Assembly (NCBI RefSeq): GCF_003177035.1
Contig: NZ_CP029488.1
Coordinates: 1,922,001 to 1,986,000, forward strand
DNA from: Salinisphaera sp. LB1
GTDB taxonomy: Bacteria; Pseudomonadota; Gammaproteobacteria; Nevskiales; Salinisphaeraceae
Direction of reading: 5' to 3'
Length of the DNA: 64,000 nt
A model generated the notes under the pieces. It had not been told where the DNA came from. It did no database searches and worked only from the letters and a program-made list of their open reading frames with translations. Shown here piece after piece: positions 1 to 8,767 of this stretch (position 1 is the first letter of the stretch; the number at the start of each line of letters is the position of its first letter). A program made the position numbers and the translations under genes.

Positions 1-541
1 GCTGGAATATCACCTGCATGCCATCGAGAGCGCGTTCCACGATTTCGTGCGTAATTATCCGATTGCCGCGCTGCGGCCGCTGCTTTCGGTGGTGGCGTTG
101 CCGACCGGCCGTCGTTTTTCCGGACCGAGCGATACCCTGAACGGCCGGCTTTGCGACATGATGTCGGCCATGACACTCGATTCGGCTTTCGGCAAACGCA
201 TGAGCTACGACATATACGTCGGCCACGGCGAGAATGACCCGACCGGCCGGCTGATGGCCGCCTACGACAAGCTCCGGGAAGTCGACCCGTTCTATGGCGA
301 TTTCCTGCGCGGCGTCAAACACGGCGAGATCGCGGGCGCGACCGTTGAAGCGCAACTTCAGGATGCCGTCGCCCAGGGTCGTCTCGACGCGCAGCAGGCC
401 GACCAGATTCGGGAATACGACAAGCGGCGTTATGACGTGCTGCTGACCGACGATTTCTCCAAGGAGTATCTGTTCAACCCGCATTCCGAGGAAGCGCGGC
501 GCGCCGAGGCCGAGGCATCCGCGTGGCGCAAGGTGTCATGA
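1..541 (+). CDS. fadE: Acyl-CoA dehydrogenase FadE, C-terminal fragment
   Basis: The reading frame is open at the left window edge (first full codon at base 2), so only the last ~179 residues are present. They match the C-terminal domain of the large gammaproteobacterial FadE (DUF1974), which performs the first, FAD-dependent step of beta-oxidation. Recognisable stretches are LRPLLSVVALPTGR, a GPSDTLN segment and the terminal KEYLFNPHSEEAR. The stop TGA overlaps the next gene's ATG, so this gene heads or belongs to the lipid/ester operon that follows. FAD-binding and catalytic parts lie outside the window. Confidence 0.85.
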   Translation, partial: LEYHLHAIESAFHDFVRNYPIAALRPLLSVVALPTGRRFSGPSDTLNGRLCDMMSAMTLDSAFGKRMSYDIYVGHGENDPTGRLMAAYDKLREVDPFYGDFLRGVKHGEIAGATVEAQLQDAVAQGRLDAQQADQIREYDKRRYDVLLTDDFSKEYLFNPHSEEARRAEAEASAWRKVS

Positions 542-1803
542 ATATTACGTTACCTGGTACTCGCCGGATGGCCCTGGCGGGTGATCCGGCCGATCTCGTC
601 CGTATCGACCGGATGGCCGAAGTCGCACCGGCCGAGGCCGGCCTGAGCGAGTCAGCCGTGGAGTCGATCGCCGCGGCCATGCTTGGCGATATGTTCGCCA
701 CCCGGATCTATCCGGCGGTTATTTTCTGTCTGCGCCGACACGGGCGGATCGTGCTCAATCGCTCGATCGGCTATGCGCGGGGGCTGGGGCCCGAGCGCCC
801 GCTGGCGCCGGATGCGCGCATCGCCCAGCCGGATACCCCGGTGTGCCTGTTCTCGGCCAGCAAGGCCGTGATCGCCCTGCTGACGCACAAACTGGCCGAA
901 GAGGGCGGCATCGATCTGGACCGGCCGGTGGCGCATTATCTGCCGGCCTTTGCCGCGCAGGGCAAGTCGCGTACCACGATTGCCCAGGTGCTTGCCCATC
1001 AGGGCGGTTTCCCGCGCTTTGCCGCCGACGATCGCGGCCCTGAGGTGCTCACGGACTGGAACGCGTGCATCGAGCGCATCTGCGCGACGCCGGCCGAGGC
1101 CGGCGGGCGGCGGCTGGCATACCACGCCTTTACCGGCGGCTTCATTCTCGGCGAGATCATCCGCCGCGTGACCGATGCCCCGGTCACCGATTATCTCGAT
1201 GCCAAGCTGCGCAAGCCGCTCGGCATGCGCTACTTTACCTACGGTCTGGATGGCCGTTCGCGTTCGCGCGTGGCCGAGAACCATGTTGCGGGTCAGCCCG
1301 TGCGCTGGCCGGTATCGCGCTGGGCCGAGGAGGCGCTGTCGCTGCCGTTCGAGGACGTGGTGGATGTCTCCAATCGCGATTTCTTCATGGACGCGGTCAT
1401 TCCGTCGGGCAACCTGTATGCAACCGCCGAGGAGTTGTCGCGCTTCTATCAGATGCTGCTGGATGGCGGCGTCTACCAGGGCCAGCGCCTGTTCGAGGCT
1501 GCCACGCTGGCTCGTGCCATCCGGCCGGCGTCGAACCCGACACTGGATCGCACGCTGAAAATTCCCATGCGCTACAGCGAAGGGCTCATGCTCGGCATGA
1601 ACCCGCTCGGCCTGTATGGCCCGATGTGCGGTTCGGCTTATGGCCATCTCGGTTTCATGAACATTCTCGGCTGGGCCGATCCGGCGCGTGGCCTATCGGC
1701 AGCCCTGATGACTACGGGCAAGGCGATTCTCGGCGGGCATCTGGTCACCTTCATGCGCAGTCTGGGCGTGCTCAATCATCATTGCGGCGGGTTGCGGGCA
1801 TGA
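538..1803 (+). CDS. Serine hydrolase of the beta-lactamase/esterase (class C, EstB-like) family
   Basis: The ~421-residue protein has the penicillin-binding fold signature: an SxxK motif in FSASKAV (serine nucleophile and general-base lysine) about 105 residues in, followed by IAQVLAHQGGF and AFTGGFILGEII segments typical of the family. A GHLGF-like strand near the end corresponds to the KTG/HxG region. I use ATG 538, which overlaps the fadE stop as ATGA; GTG 523 is an in-frame alternative. No signal peptide is apparent, so it is probably a cytoplasmic esterase rather than an antibiotic-resistance enzyme. The substrate is unknown; the operon suggests acyl esters. Confidence 0.8.
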   Translation: MNITLPGTRRMALAGDPADLVRIDRMAEVAPAEAGLSESAVESIAAAMLGDMFATRIYPAVIFCLRRHGRIVLNRSIGYARGLGPERPLAPDARIAQPDTPVCLFSASKAVIALLTHKLAEEGGIDLDRPVAHYLPAFAAQGKSRTTIAQVLAHQGGFPRFAADDRGPEVLTDWNACIERICATPAEAGGRRLAYHAFTGGFILGEIIRRVTDAPVTDYLDAKLRKPLGMRYFTYGLDGRSRSRVAENHVAGQPVRWPVSRWAEEALSLPFEDVVDVSNRDFFMDAVIPSGNLYATAEELSRFYQMLLDGGVYQGQRLFEAATLARAIRPASNPTLDRTLKIPMRYSEGLMLGMNPLGLYGPMCGSAYGHLGFMNILGWADPARGLSAALMTTGKAILGGHLVTFMRSLGVLNHHCGGLRA

Positions 1804-3035
1804 ATAGGCCGCGCCACACCACCACGGGATACGGCGTCTGGCTGCGCGGGGGTGTGGCCGCGGCGGCCGATGTCTATGTCGGCACCGTGGATCTGGTCGA
1901 GAATGTGCATCGCACGATCGCCGACACCGGTGCCGCCGTGAACCCGGTGGCATGGCCCGAGCGCGCGATCAGCGGCATCGCCTATGCCGGCGTGCGCGGC
2001 ATCGGTCGCGCCAGCTTCGCCACCGCGCGCGGCCTCGCCGGCTTGACGCGAGGCGTCATGCCGGACGATACCGACACCGGCGGCGCGCTGTTGGCCCTGC
2101 GTAGCGCGCTTAACGGCGCGGTGGGCGATCATCTGGCCGCGCGTGGCAACGAATTGGCGCTGCCGATGGCTTTTGTCGACGCGACCGGGCGGACGCTTGC
2201 CAACGACGACCCGCGCGGTCTCGGCGAGATGGCGAATCGCCGCCGGCTCGTGCTGCTGGTGCACGGGCTTGGCATGAACGATCGCCAATGGCGCCACGGC
2301 GCGAATCCGGATTTCGGTGAGCGCCTGGCCGCCGACCATGGCTATGCGGCGCTTCGGCTGCGCTACAACTCCGGCCGCGATATCGCCCGCAACGGCGCCG
2401 AATTGGCCGCGCGCCTCGAACGCCTGGTCGCGGTCTGGCCCGCGCCGCTCGAGCGCCTGACCGCCGTCGGCCACAGCATGGGCGGTCTGGTGTTGCGCGC
2501 AGCACTCGAAGCCGGGCGCGCCGCAGGCCATCGCTGGCCTGACCTGCTGGCCGATTTGATCTGTCTGGGCTCGCCGCATCGCGGCGCCCCCCTCGAGCGG
2601 CTTGGCGAATCGCTCAACCGCGGTCTGACGTGGTCGCGCTATACGCGTGCTTTTCATGCCATCGGCGATGTCCGCAGCGCCGGGGTCAAGAATCTGCGTC
2701 ATGGCCTGCCGCCGGCAAGCCGCTCGCAGGCCGGCCCGCCCGGCTGCTTCCTGGTCGCGGCCTCGCTCGGGCGTTCCGACGAAGACCCGGTCGGCCGCGT
2801 GCTCGGCGATCTGCTGGTGCCGGTCGACAGTGCCTTCGATCATCCGCGCGCGCTGCGGAAGGCGGACGTCGAAGGCTGCGTGTTCTACGGCATGACGCAT
2901 TTCGCGCTGATTCATCATGCGGATGTGTATGTGGCCATCCGGGAATGGCTGGCGCCGCGGCTGGGCGAGCCCGGGCGCCGCCGTACCAACCCACCAGGAA
3001 ATGACAATGTCCGATATGGAAAAACGCTTCGATGA
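1800..3035 (+). CDS. Alpha/beta-hydrolase (PGAP1/lipase-like)
   Basis: The ~411-residue protein contains LVLLVHGLGMND (oxyanion-hole HG) about 150 residues in and the nucleophile elbow GHSMGG some 70 residues later. LICLGSPHRGAP is typical of PGAP1/triacylglycerol-lipase-like hydrolases, and THFALIHH near the C-terminus supplies a plausible catalytic histidine. The N-terminal ~140 residues are Ala/Gly-rich and may be an amphipathic lipid-associating region. The start ATG overlaps the previous stop (ATGA). Context with FadE and FabG suggests handling of storage or membrane lipid esters; this is inference. Confidence 0.75.
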   Translation: MNRPRHTTTGYGVWLRGGVAAAADVYVGTVDLVENVHRTIADTGAAVNPVAWPERAISGIAYAGVRGIGRASFATARGLAGLTRGVMPDDTDTGGALLALRSALNGAVGDHLAARGNELALPMAFVDATGRTLANDDPRGLGEMANRRRLVLLVHGLGMNDRQWRHGANPDFGERLAADHGYAALRLRYNSGRDIARNGAELAARLERLVAVWPAPLERLTAVGHSMGGLVLRAALEAGRAAGHRWPDLLADLICLGSPHRGAPLERLGESLNRGLTWSRYTRAFHAIGDVRSAGVKNLRHGLPPASRSQAGPPGCFLVAASLGRSDEDPVGRVLGDLLVPVDSAFDHPRALRKADVEGCVFYGMTHFALIHHADVYVAIREWLAPRLGEPGRRRTNPPGNDNVRYGKTLR

Positions 3036-3150
3036 AGCGCTATTGCGCTGGGTTAGGCGCGATTTGAGGACTACATTGGAGAGCCGGCCGGGCCAAGATC
3101 AATCGTGGCGCGGCCGGCCCGAACGGAACGACAGGACGATTTCTCGATGA
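3007..3150 (+). CDS. Small ORF (47 aa) linking hydrolase and fabG4
   Basis: AGGA at 2996-2999 precedes ATG 3007 (ATG 3001 is also in frame). The peptide starts MSDMEKRFDEALLRWVRRDL and is rich in charged residues. Its 5' end lies inside the last codons of the hydrolase, and its TGA overlaps the fabG ATG as ATGA. Overlap at both ends is what a translational coupler or genuine small protein would show. I recognise no family, and chance coding cannot be excluded. Confidence 0.35.
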   Translation: MSDMEKRFDEALLRWVRRDLRTTLESRPGQDQSWRGRPERNDRTISR

Positions 3151-4511
3151 GCGACTATCTGGTCAACGCAGCCTCGAAGCCGACGCTGCGCAAGTTCATG
3201 GCGGCGCTGGGTATTCCGACGCCAGTGGCGTTGGCGCGCGCCGAGGGCGCATATCAGGCGCGATTCCTCGACGGCCAGCGCGTGCTGTTCGGTGCCGCGC
3301 CCGACGCGAGTGCCCGTGAGACGGTGCGTGCCGTGCTCGCCGGTACCGGCGCACGCGTCGATACCGGCGACAAGCCGCAGCCCGGCGAGCAAGACGTGTA
3401 TGACGCGCAGGTCTTCGATGCCACGAACATGAGCGGCGCCGCCGATTTGAAGGCGCTGTACGCATTCTTTCATCCGGTCGCCCGCAAGCTGACCCAAAAC
3501 GCGCGCGTGGTGGTACTCACCGGTCGCCCCGAGTCGATGGGAACGGTCGCGGCGGCCGCGGCGGCGCGCGCGGTGGAAGGCTTCACGCGCTCGTTCGCCA
3601 AGGAGATCGGCAAGTTCGGCTCCACGGTGAACCTGTTGTACGTGGAACCCGGCGCCGAACCGCGCATCGCGACGCCGCTGCGGTTCTTCCTTTCGGATCA
3701 CAGCGCCTTCGTGGATGGTCAGGCGCTGACCGTCAGTGCCGGCGGCATCGTGCCCGCCGAGCCGCCGCAAACCCAGGCGCTGGCCGGCAAGACGGCGCTG
3801 GTCACCGGCGGCGCCCGCGGCATCGGTGCGGCCACGGCGGCCCGGCTGGCCGCCGAAGGCGCCCACGTGGTGTGTCTGGATATTCCGCAGGACAAGGATA
3901 CGCTGGAGCAAACGGTGGCCGAGTTCGGCGGCACCGCGCTGGCTCTCGACATCACCGACGACAACGCGCCGCGCCAGATCGCCGATTTCTTCAAGGAAAA
4001 ATTCGACGGTGTGGACATCGTCATCCACAACGCCGGTGTGACCCGCGACAAGACGCTGGCCAACATGCCCGAGCACTACTGGGACATGGTGCTGGCGATT
4101 AATCTGCAGGCGATCCTCGCGGTCGACGCCGTGCTCATGGACGAGAAGATCATGAACGAACACGGCCGCGTGGTCTGCCTGTGCTCGATCGGCGGCATCG
4201 CCGGCAACCGCGGCCAGACCAACTACGGCGCGACCAAGGCCGGTCTGATCGGCTTCGTCGAGCGCCGGGCCGATGCCCAGCGCGAGCGCGGGGTGACCGT
4301 CAACGCGGTCGCCCCCGGCTTCATCGAAACCCGCATGACCGCCGAAATGCCGTTCGGCGTGCGCGAGGCCGGCCGCCGGCTCGCCTCGCTCGGTCAGGGC
4401 GGCACGCCCGGTGACGTGGCCGAAGCCATCACCTTCCTGTGTACCCCCGGCGCCGGCGGCGTGTCGGGCAACGTGCTGCGGGTGTGTGGGCAGAGCCTGA
4501 TCGGCGCCTGA
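3147..4511 (+). CDS. fabG: 3-oxoacyl-ACP reductase, high-molecular-weight FabG4 type
   Basis: At 454 residues this is the long FabG class, not the ~245-residue housekeeping FabG. An N-terminal flavodoxin-like ~200 residues (starting MSDYLVNAASKPTLRKFM) precedes a full SDR domain. That domain has the NAD(P)H-binding TGGARGIGAA, the IHNAGV strand, the catalytic serine in CSIGG, and YGATK carrying the YxxxK pair. The C-terminus ends LRVCGQSLIGA, as in this class. It reduces 3-oxoacyl thioesters, probably CoA-linked. ATG 3147 follows the preceding small ORF by overlap. The operon with fadE suggests fatty-acyl remodelling. Confidence 0.88.
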   Translation: MSDYLVNAASKPTLRKFMAALGIPTPVALARAEGAYQARFLDGQRVLFGAAPDASARETVRAVLAGTGARVDTGDKPQPGEQDVYDAQVFDATNMSGAADLKALYAFFHPVARKLTQNARVVVLTGRPESMGTVAAAAAARAVEGFTRSFAKEIGKFGSTVNLLYVEPGAEPRIATPLRFFLSDHSAFVDGQALTVSAGGIVPAEPPQTQALAGKTALVTGGARGIGAATAARLAAEGAHVVCLDIPQDKDTLEQTVAEFGGTALALDITDDNAPRQIADFFKEKFDGVDIVIHNAGVTRDKTLANMPEHYWDMVLAINLQAILAVDAVLMDEKIMNEHGRVVCLCSIGGIAGNRGQTNYGATKAGLIGFVERRADAQRERGVTVNAVAPGFIETRMTAEMPFGVREAGRRLASLGQGGTPGDVAEAITFLCTPGAGGVSGNVLRVCGQSLIGA

Positions 4512-4603
4512 GCGCGTAACGGCTCACATGCCCGCGGGGCCGCCGGGGCTGGCCGCGGGCAGCAATGGCGCGGGCTGGCGTCTGGGCGGTGTGATTGCGG
4601 TGC

Positions 4604-5512
4604 TCAAATGACCGGCCGTTCCAGCGCTTCGCCGCAGGCGGGCGTGTGTTCGCGCAGCAGGGCCATGAAGGCATCCAGCGCCGGGCTCTGCTGCAATGGC
4701 CGGCGCCACAACAACCCCAGATCGCGGGCGGCGCCGTCGATGCGCCAGTTGCTGATCTCCGTGCCCAGGTTGAAGACTTCGATGCAGCAGGCGGGCAGCA
4801 GGGTATAGCCGAGCTGTTCGCGCACCATCGCGATGGCGCTGCTCATGCGCGAGACTTCCCAGGCCGGTGTCGCGGCGATGCCGGCGTCGCTCAGCGCGCG
4901 ATCGGCCAGCGGGCGGATACTGGTATCCGCAGTGAGTGCGATGTAGGGCCGCTTGCGAACCGCCTGGCGCCAGTCGCGCGCACGCGCCACGCCGGCAGTG
5001 GGCGTGACCGCGATCAACTGGTCCTGCCAGAGCCGGGTGAATCCCAGGGTCTGGTCGTCCCGCGGGCGCGAGCTCAGCGCAATATCGACCTCGCCGGCGG
5101 CCACCCCGCGCTGGATGCTGCCGGCCAGCCCGTCCCGGATGTCGAGATCGATCTCGGGATGGCGCGACGAAAACACGCGCGCGATCCGCGGCAGATGTGA
5201 CGAGGCGATCGAGGGCAGAGCGGCGACCCGAACCAGGCCACGGCGGAGATGGGCCATATCGCGGGCGTCTGCCAGCGCCTGTTCCATGCCTTCCAGAATA
5301 TGCCGGGCGTGATCGAGGAAATGGCGCCCGGCCAGGGTCAGGGTCACGCAGCGTGTATCGCGGGCAAACAGCGAAAGCCCGAGCAGGCTTTCGAGTTTTC
5401 GGATCGAGGCCGACAGGGCGGGCTGGGACAGGTGCAACTGCTCGGCCGCCCGCGTGAAGCTGCCGCATTCGGCAACGGCGACGAAGGCCCGGAGCTGGCG
5501 GAACGCGAACAT
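4604..5512 (-). CDS. LysR-family transcriptional regulator
   Basis: The N-terminal winged HTH reads FRQLRAFVAVAECGSFTRAA followed by LHLSQPALSASIRKLE, the classical LysR DNA-binding motif. The remaining ~230 residues form a periplasmic-binding-protein-like effector domain. I choose ATG 5512 (MFAFRQLRAF) because LysR proteins normally begin a few residues before the HTH; upstream in-frame ATGs at 5524 and further out exist. It is divergent from the CitMHS transporter with ~175 bp between, so it is the likely regulator of the transporter/AtuA operon. Confidence 0.85.
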   Translation of the reverse strand: MFAFRQLRAFVAVAECGSFTRAAEQLHLSQPALSASIRKLESLLGLSLFARDTRCVTLTLAGRHFLDHARHILEGMEQALADARDMAHLRRGLVRVAALPSIASSHLPRIARVFSSRHPEIDLDIRDGLAGSIQRGVAAGEVDIALSSRPRDDQTLGFTRLWQDQLIAVTPTAGVARARDWRQAVRKRPYIALTADTSIRPLADRALSDAGIAATPAWEVSRMSSAIAMVREQLGYTLLPACCIEVFNLGTEISNWRIDGAARDLGLLWRRPLQQSPALDAFMALLREHTPACGEALERPVI

Positions 5513-5689
5513 CGGCTCGCCCATAAACGGTTTGGATGGGCTCATAAAATAAAGCAGCTGGTCAGGCGCCGCGTACTCCACCATGGTCACACAAGCCCGT
5601 AGCCGGCCATTCCCGCGCGAATCGCGATGGCCTCACCACAATAAACACGGGCCCGGCCCGCGAAGGGCCGCACGGAGGAGATTGCCAAA

Positions 5690-6997
5690 ATGCTTGCACT
5701 GCTGGGTCTGCTGACCATTCTCGTGTTGCTCTACACCATCATGAGCCGGAAGTTGTCGGCGATGGTGGCGTTGATTGCCGTGCCCGTCGCCGCGGCGCTG
5801 ATCGGCGGCTTCGGGCTACAGACCGGCGCATTCGCGCTCGCCGGCATCAAGAACATCGCGCCGGTGGTCGGCATGTTCGTGTTCGCGATCCTGTTCTTCG
5901 GCATCGTCAAGGACGCCGGGCTGCTCGACCCGATCATCGACCGAATCCTGCGTGTGGTCGGCCTCAAGCCGTCGCGCATCGTGCTCGGCTCGGCCGTGCT
6001 CGCGGCGATGGTGCATCTGGACGGCTCCGGGGCGGTGACGTTTCTGGTGACCATTCCGCCGATGCTGCGGCTCTACGAACGGCTCGACATGGACAAGCGC
6101 ATCCTTGCCTGCGTGGTCGCCGCCTCCGCGGGCGTGGCCAATGCGCTGCCCTGGGGCGGGCCGACGTTGCGGGCCGCGGCCTCGCTCAACCTGCCGATCT
6201 CGGAGATTTATCTGCCGATCATCCCGGCACAGGTGGTCGGCCTGCTGGCGGTGTTCGCGATCGCCTGGTGGTTCGGCAAGAAGGAGGAACGGCGGCTGGG
6301 GCTGACCGGGGCCGCGGCGGCCGGTGGCGGCGAATTCCACACCCACGATCTCAGCGAAGACGAGCGCGCCCTGCGCCGGCCGCGGCGCTTCTGGATCAAT
6401 GCCGTGCTGGTGGTGCTGGTGCTCGGCAGCATGATCGCCGGCGTGCTGCCGCCAGTGCTCTGTTTCATGCTCGGTACCGTGGTCGCGCTGGTGGTCAATT
6501 ACCCGAGCGTGGCCGAACAGCGCGCCCGCGTGGACGCCCACGCCCGCGCCGCTCTGATGATGGCCAGTATCCTGCTCGCGGCCGGCGTGTTCACCGGCAT
6601 CATGGGCCAAAGCGGCATGCTCAAGGCCATGGCGGATTTCGTGGCCGGCCACGTACCGGCCGGGACGGCGCATCACTTTCCCTTCATTCTCGGTATTCTG
6701 GCGATGCCGCTGAGTCTGTTGTTCGACCCGGACTCGTTCTATTTCGGCGTACTGCCGGTCCTGGCCAATGCCGGGGCGAGCCTCGGCGTGCCCAAGGTCG
6801 AGATGGCCCAGGCGGCGCTCATGGGCCAGATGACGACCGGGTTTCCGGTCAGTCCGCTCACGCCGGCTACGTTCCTGCTGGTCGGCCTGGTCGGTATCGA
6901 ACTGGCCGATCACCAACGCTTTACCATTCCCGTATTGTTCGGCATTTCCGTGCTGATGACGCTGACCTGCGTGGTCACCGGCGTGTTCGGCATCTGA
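5690..6997 (+). CDS. CitMHS-family citrate/metal or organic-acid transporter
   Basis: The 435-residue protein is strongly hydrophobic with about 11-12 predicted membrane spans, starting MLALLGLLTILVLLYTIMSR as in CitMHS (citrate-Mg2+:H+ / Ca2+:H+ symporter) proteins. LDGSGAVTFLVTIPPML and FPVSPLTPATFLLVGL are family-like segments. A good ribosome site (GGAGGAG at 5673-5679) precedes the ATG. The next gene, atuA, follows after 22 bp, so the imported acid is probably the substrate or a relative of the substrate of that pathway. Actual specificity cannot be read from sequence. Confidence 0.85.
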   Translation: MLALLGLLTILVLLYTIMSRKLSAMVALIAVPVAAALIGGFGLQTGAFALAGIKNIAPVVGMFVFAILFFGIVKDAGLLDPIIDRILRVVGLKPSRIVLGSAVLAAMVHLDGSGAVTFLVTIPPMLRLYERLDMDKRILACVVAASAGVANALPWGGPTLRAAASLNLPISEIYLPIIPAQVVGLLAVFAIAWWFGKKEERRLGLTGAAAAGGGEFHTHDLSEDERALRRPRRFWINAVLVVLVLGSMIAGVLPPVLCFMLGTVVALVVNYPSVAEQRARVDAHARAALMMASILLAAGVFTGIMGQSGMLKAMADFVAGHVPAGTAHHFPFILGILAMPLSLLFDPDSFYFGVLPVLANAGASLGVPKVEMAQAALMGQMTTGFPVSPLTPATFLLVGLVGIELADHQRFTIPVLFGISVLMTLTCVVTGVFGI

Positions 6998-7019
6998 TGC
7001 GCGCATCGCAGAGCCCATC

Positions 7020-8351
7020 ATGACCTCGATTCGTATCGGTTCCGGCGCCGGTTATTCCGGCGACCGTATCGATCCCGCGGTGGAACTCGCCGAGCACGGC
7101 GATATCCGCTATCTCGGCTTCGAATGCCTGGCCGAGCGCACCATCGCGCTGGCCCAACTCGCGCGCCTGACCGATCCCGACGCCGGCTACGACCCGTTGC
7201 TCGACGCGCGCTTCCGGGCCGTGTTGCCCGTCTGCCATCGGCGCGGCATCACCGTGATTACCAACATGGGCGCGGCCAACCCGGCGGCCGCCGCGCGCCG
7301 CACCCGCGAGATTGCCCGTGAACTGGGCCTGTCCGGGCTCAAGATCGCCTACATCGCCGGCGACGACGTCCTGGCTCGCGTTCGGGACGATGAATTCGAA
7401 CTGATGGAAACCGGCGCCCCGGCATCGAGCCTGGGCGATCGCATCATTTCGGCCAACGCCTATCTCGGCATGGCGCCGATCATCGAAGCGCTCCGGGCCG
7501 AAGCGGATGTGATCATCACTGGGCGCGTGGCCGATCCGGCACTGTTTGCCGCGCCGATCGTGCACGAATTCGGTTGGCCGACCGACGACTGGCGGCGCAT
7601 GGGCCAGGCGACCGTCGTCGGCCATCTGCTCGAGTGCGCGGGCCAGATCACGGGCGGCTATTTCGCGGATCCCGGCTACAAGGACGTCGCCGGACTGGCC
7701 CGGCTGGGTTATCCGCTGGCCGAGGTCGACGCCGACGGCTCGGCGGTGATCACCAAGGTCGCCGGCTCCGGCGGCTGCGTGACCCCGGCAACGTGCAGCG
7801 AGCAGTTGCTCTACGAGATCCACGATCCGGCCCGTTACCTGACGCCGGATGTGATCGCCGATTTCTCGCAGGTCCGTCTCGAACCGGACGGGCCCGACCG
7901 GGTTCGGGTGGTCGGTGCCGGCGGGCGGGCCCGGCCCGAGAGGCTCAAGGTCTCGATCGGGTACCGCGACGGCTTCATCGGCGAGGGGCAGATTTCCTAC
8001 GGTGGCGCCGGCGCGGTCGAGCGCGGTCGGCTGGCGCTGGATATCGTGCGCGAACGGTTGGCGCTGACCGGCGTGGCCTGCGACGAGATCCGTGCGGAAC
8101 TCATCGGCCTGAATGCCCTGTTCGAAGGACAAGCGGACCAATATCCCCCCGAGGTGCGCGCACGTGTCGCGGGCCGGACAGCCTCGGCGCAAGCCGCGGC
8201 CTGTATCGGCAACGAGATCGAGGCGCTCTACACCAACGGCCCGGCGGGTGGCGGCGGATCGCAAAAGTCTGTGCGCGAAGTCATTGCGGTGGCCTCGACG
8301 CTACTCGCGCGCAGCGCCGTATCACCGGCTGTGCATTGCCTGGAGGTCTGA
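7020..8351 (+). CDS. atuA: AtuA-family (DUF1446) acyclic terpene utilisation protein
   Basis: The 443-residue protein begins MTSIRIGSGAGYSGDRIDPA and carries GDIRYLGFECLAERT, ITNMGAANPAAA and VVGHLLECAGQITGG, hallmarks of AtuA/DUF1446. Named after the Pseudomonas acyclic terpene (citronellol/geraniol) cluster, the family occurs widely beside organic-acid transporters and its reaction is not firmly assigned. The stop TGA overlaps the ATG of the small partner gene (TGATG), implying stoichiometric translation. No other atu genes (atuCF carboxylase) are in view, so terpene catabolism is not implied by this locus alone. Confidence 0.85.
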   Translation: MTSIRIGSGAGYSGDRIDPAVELAEHGDIRYLGFECLAERTIALAQLARLTDPDAGYDPLLDARFRAVLPVCHRRGITVITNMGAANPAAAARRTREIARELGLSGLKIAYIAGDDVLARVRDDEFELMETGAPASSLGDRIISANAYLGMAPIIEALRAEADVIITGRVADPALFAAPIVHEFGWPTDDWRRMGQATVVGHLLECAGQITGGYFADPGYKDVAGLARLGYPLAEVDADGSAVITKVAGSGGCVTPATCSEQLLYEIHDPARYLTPDVIADFSQVRLEPDGPDRVRVVGAGGRARPERLKVSIGYRDGFIGEGQISYGGAGAVERGRLALDIVRERLALTGVACDEIRAELIGLNALFEGQADQYPPEVRARVAGRTASAQAAACIGNEIEALYTNGPAGGGGSQKSVREVIAVASTLLARSAVSPAVHCLEV

Positions 8352-8683
8352 TGAAGGTGCGCGAACTGGCCCATGCCCGAACGGGTGACAAGGGCAATAT
8401 TTCCAATATCTCGGTGATCGCCTTCGACGCGGCCGGCTATGCGCGCCTGCACGCGCAGTTGACGGTCGAGCGCCTGGCGCGGCATTTCGCGTCGCTGGCG
8501 CCGGAACGGGTCGAGCGCTACGACCTGCCCACGATCCGGGCATTCAATTTCGTGCTGCACGGCGTGCTGGCCGGCGGGGTCACCCGCTCGCTGGCCCTCG
8601 ATGCGCACGGCAAGTGCCTGGGCTCCTATATGCTGGAACTCGAGCTGCCCGATGACTGGGCTGGTTCCGGCTGCGGCAGATAA
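8351..8683 (+). CDS. AtuA-like ferredoxin-fold domain protein
   Basis: This 110-residue protein starts MKVRELAHARTGDKGNISNI and includes FNFVLHGVLAGGVTRSLALD. That is the small domain usually fused to, or encoded directly after, AtuA. Here it is split off and translationally coupled to atuA through TGATG. It probably forms one functional unit with AtuA. It ends about 85 bp before the convergent hydrolase gene. Confidence 0.8.
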   Translation: MKVRELAHARTGDKGNISNISVIAFDAAGYARLHAQLTVERLARHFASLAPERVERYDLPTIRAFNFVLHGVLAGGVTRSLALDAHGKCLGSYMLELELPDDWAGSGCGR

Positions 8684-8767
8684 AACAAGCGATTGACGGC
8701 AATGTCCGGCCGCACGCGACCGTGTTTCGCCGTGCCGGATGGTCCGGACCCTGCGGCTCGCCCTTCA

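Noticed and set aside
1065-1799. 5' extension of the alpha/beta-hydrolase frame
   Set aside because: It overlaps the serine-hydrolase gene entirely and reads as low-complexity Arg/Gly. The real start is the ATGA overlap at 1800.
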